Positions 6,728 to 6,983 of a stretch of 6,983 nt of DNA are shown one piece after another. The number at the start of each line of letters is the position of its first letter. The first letter of the stretch is position 1. This stretch comes from Chlorobiota bacterium (GTDB taxonomy: Bacteria > Bacteroidota > Ignavibacteria > Kapaibacteriales > NICIL-2), in the NCBI GenBank assembly GCA_003695605.1, contig RFIK01000141.1, positions 1-6,983 of the forward strand, in the 5' to 3' direction. Under the pieces are notes generated by a model that was given only the letters and a program-made list of their open reading frames with translations, did no database searches and was not told the origin of the DNA. The position numbers and the translations under genes are program-made.

Positions 6728-6983
6728 TACTTGTAGCTCCGAACGGTGAGTTTGACATGTTCGAACACCAGAGGCTCTTTGTGGAGGCGAGGTGGCGAAT
6801 CCGGTCCGGTGTATTCCCAAACGGCGACGTACGCAAAGTCGTTATCGTTGCGGAGTGCTTCGCCCTCGGGAGTTTGGTACTCCTCACGGAAGTGCCCGCC
6901 GGAGGATTCCTCGCGGTGGAGCGCATCGAGACACATGAGCTCGGCGAACTCCAGAAAGTCTGCCACCCGCCCTGCGTATTCGA
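6727..6983 (-). CDS. sdhA: succinate dehydrogenase/fumarate reductase flavoprotein subunit, C-terminal end
   Basis: Only the last 84 complete residues are visible; the gene continues past the right edge. They carry the conserved C-terminal signature of the complex II flavoprotein: RVADFLEFAELMCLDALHREES, then SGGHFREEYQTPEGEA, then DFAYVAVWEY and the terminal VKLTVRSYK. The HREESSGGHFREE segment is the region near the active site shared by SdhA and FrdA. The FAD-binding domain and the active-site His and Arg residues lie outside the window. The stop TAA overlaps the sdhB ATG by one base, so the two subunits are made together. The order A then B, with no anchor gene after B, fits an sdhCAB-type operon (inference). 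Confidence 0.93.
   Translation of the reverse strand, partial: EYAGRVADFLEFAELMCLDALHREESSGGHFREEYQTPEGEALRNDNDFAYVAVWEYTGPDSPPRLHKEPLVFEHVKLTVRSYK
6737..6741 (-). promoter_or_regulatory. ribosome binding site of sdhB inside the end of sdhA
   Basis: CGGAG on the minus strand lies 9 bases before the sdhB ATG and within the last codons of sdhA. It supports the start at 6727 over in-frame codons farther upstream, and it fits translational coupling of the two subunits. Confidence 0.5.

Noticed and set aside
5938..6736. Long alternative frames on both strands over sdhB
   Set aside because: Only the frame with the three iron-sulfur cysteine groups makes a known protein; the others are Ser/Arg-rich shadows.
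6728..6820. N-terminal extension of SdhB to an upstream ATG at 6820
   Set aside because: It would lie entirely within sdhA coding sequence; the ATG at 6727 has a Shine-Dalgarno element and the TAATG junction.
1..6983. CRISPR array, insertion sequence, prophage, tRNA or defence system
   Set aside because: I saw no regularly spaced repeats, transposase or integrase motifs, terminal inverted repeats or tRNA-like cloverleaf; all clear genes are housekeeping or transport.

Overview
The window looks like ordinary chromosomal DNA of a Gram-negative bacterium: moderately GC-rich, densely packed, with housekeeping genes and no mobile-element, phage, CRISPR or RNA-gene signature. My best guess at affiliation is the Bacteroidota/Chlorobiota (FCB) group. 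The grounds are a single bifunctional-type Rel/SpoT, a succinate dehydrogenase iron-sulfur subunit with a CIGCGACVAACP cluster, a heptose-phosphate-type HAD phosphatase (suggesting LPS), and mostly weak or absent Shine-Dalgarno sequences. This is inference from gene style and not a phylogenetic placement.

Layout. Bases 1-741 (+) hold the C-terminal 246 residues of a family-5 extracellular solute-binding protein (peptide/oligopeptide ABC importer type). It converges, with a 17-base overlap, on a minus-strand pair: a 286-aa coiled-coil protein with one C-terminal membrane anchor (725-1585), and upstream of it a ~102-aa unrecognised helical protein (1558-1866) that overlaps it by 28 bases. A ~120-base divergent intergenic region follows, carrying a possible promoter. 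Then comes the full-length (p)ppGpp synthetase/hydrolase (1990-4230, +) with HD, synthetase, TGS, zinc-finger/CC and ACT regions.

After a 122-base convergent gap with only a weak hairpin, everything to the right end is on the minus strand. In transcription order it is: sdhA/frdA C-terminus (6983-6727), sdhB/frdB (6727-5969), ruvB (5926-4895) and a GmhB/HisB-N-like HAD phosphatase (4895-4353). The sdhA/sdhB and ruvB/phosphatase junctions overlap by one base (TAATG and TAGTG), and sdhB to ruvB is 42 bases, so these four genes may be co-transcribed although they serve respiration, recombination and probably envelope sugar metabolism.

I do not see a clearly new biological system. The least explained part is the two-gene coiled-coil/helical cassette facing away from rel. 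The most specific molecular oddity is the HAD phosphatase, whose zinc-binding loop is shortened and keeps only two of the four ligand positions known in GmhB.
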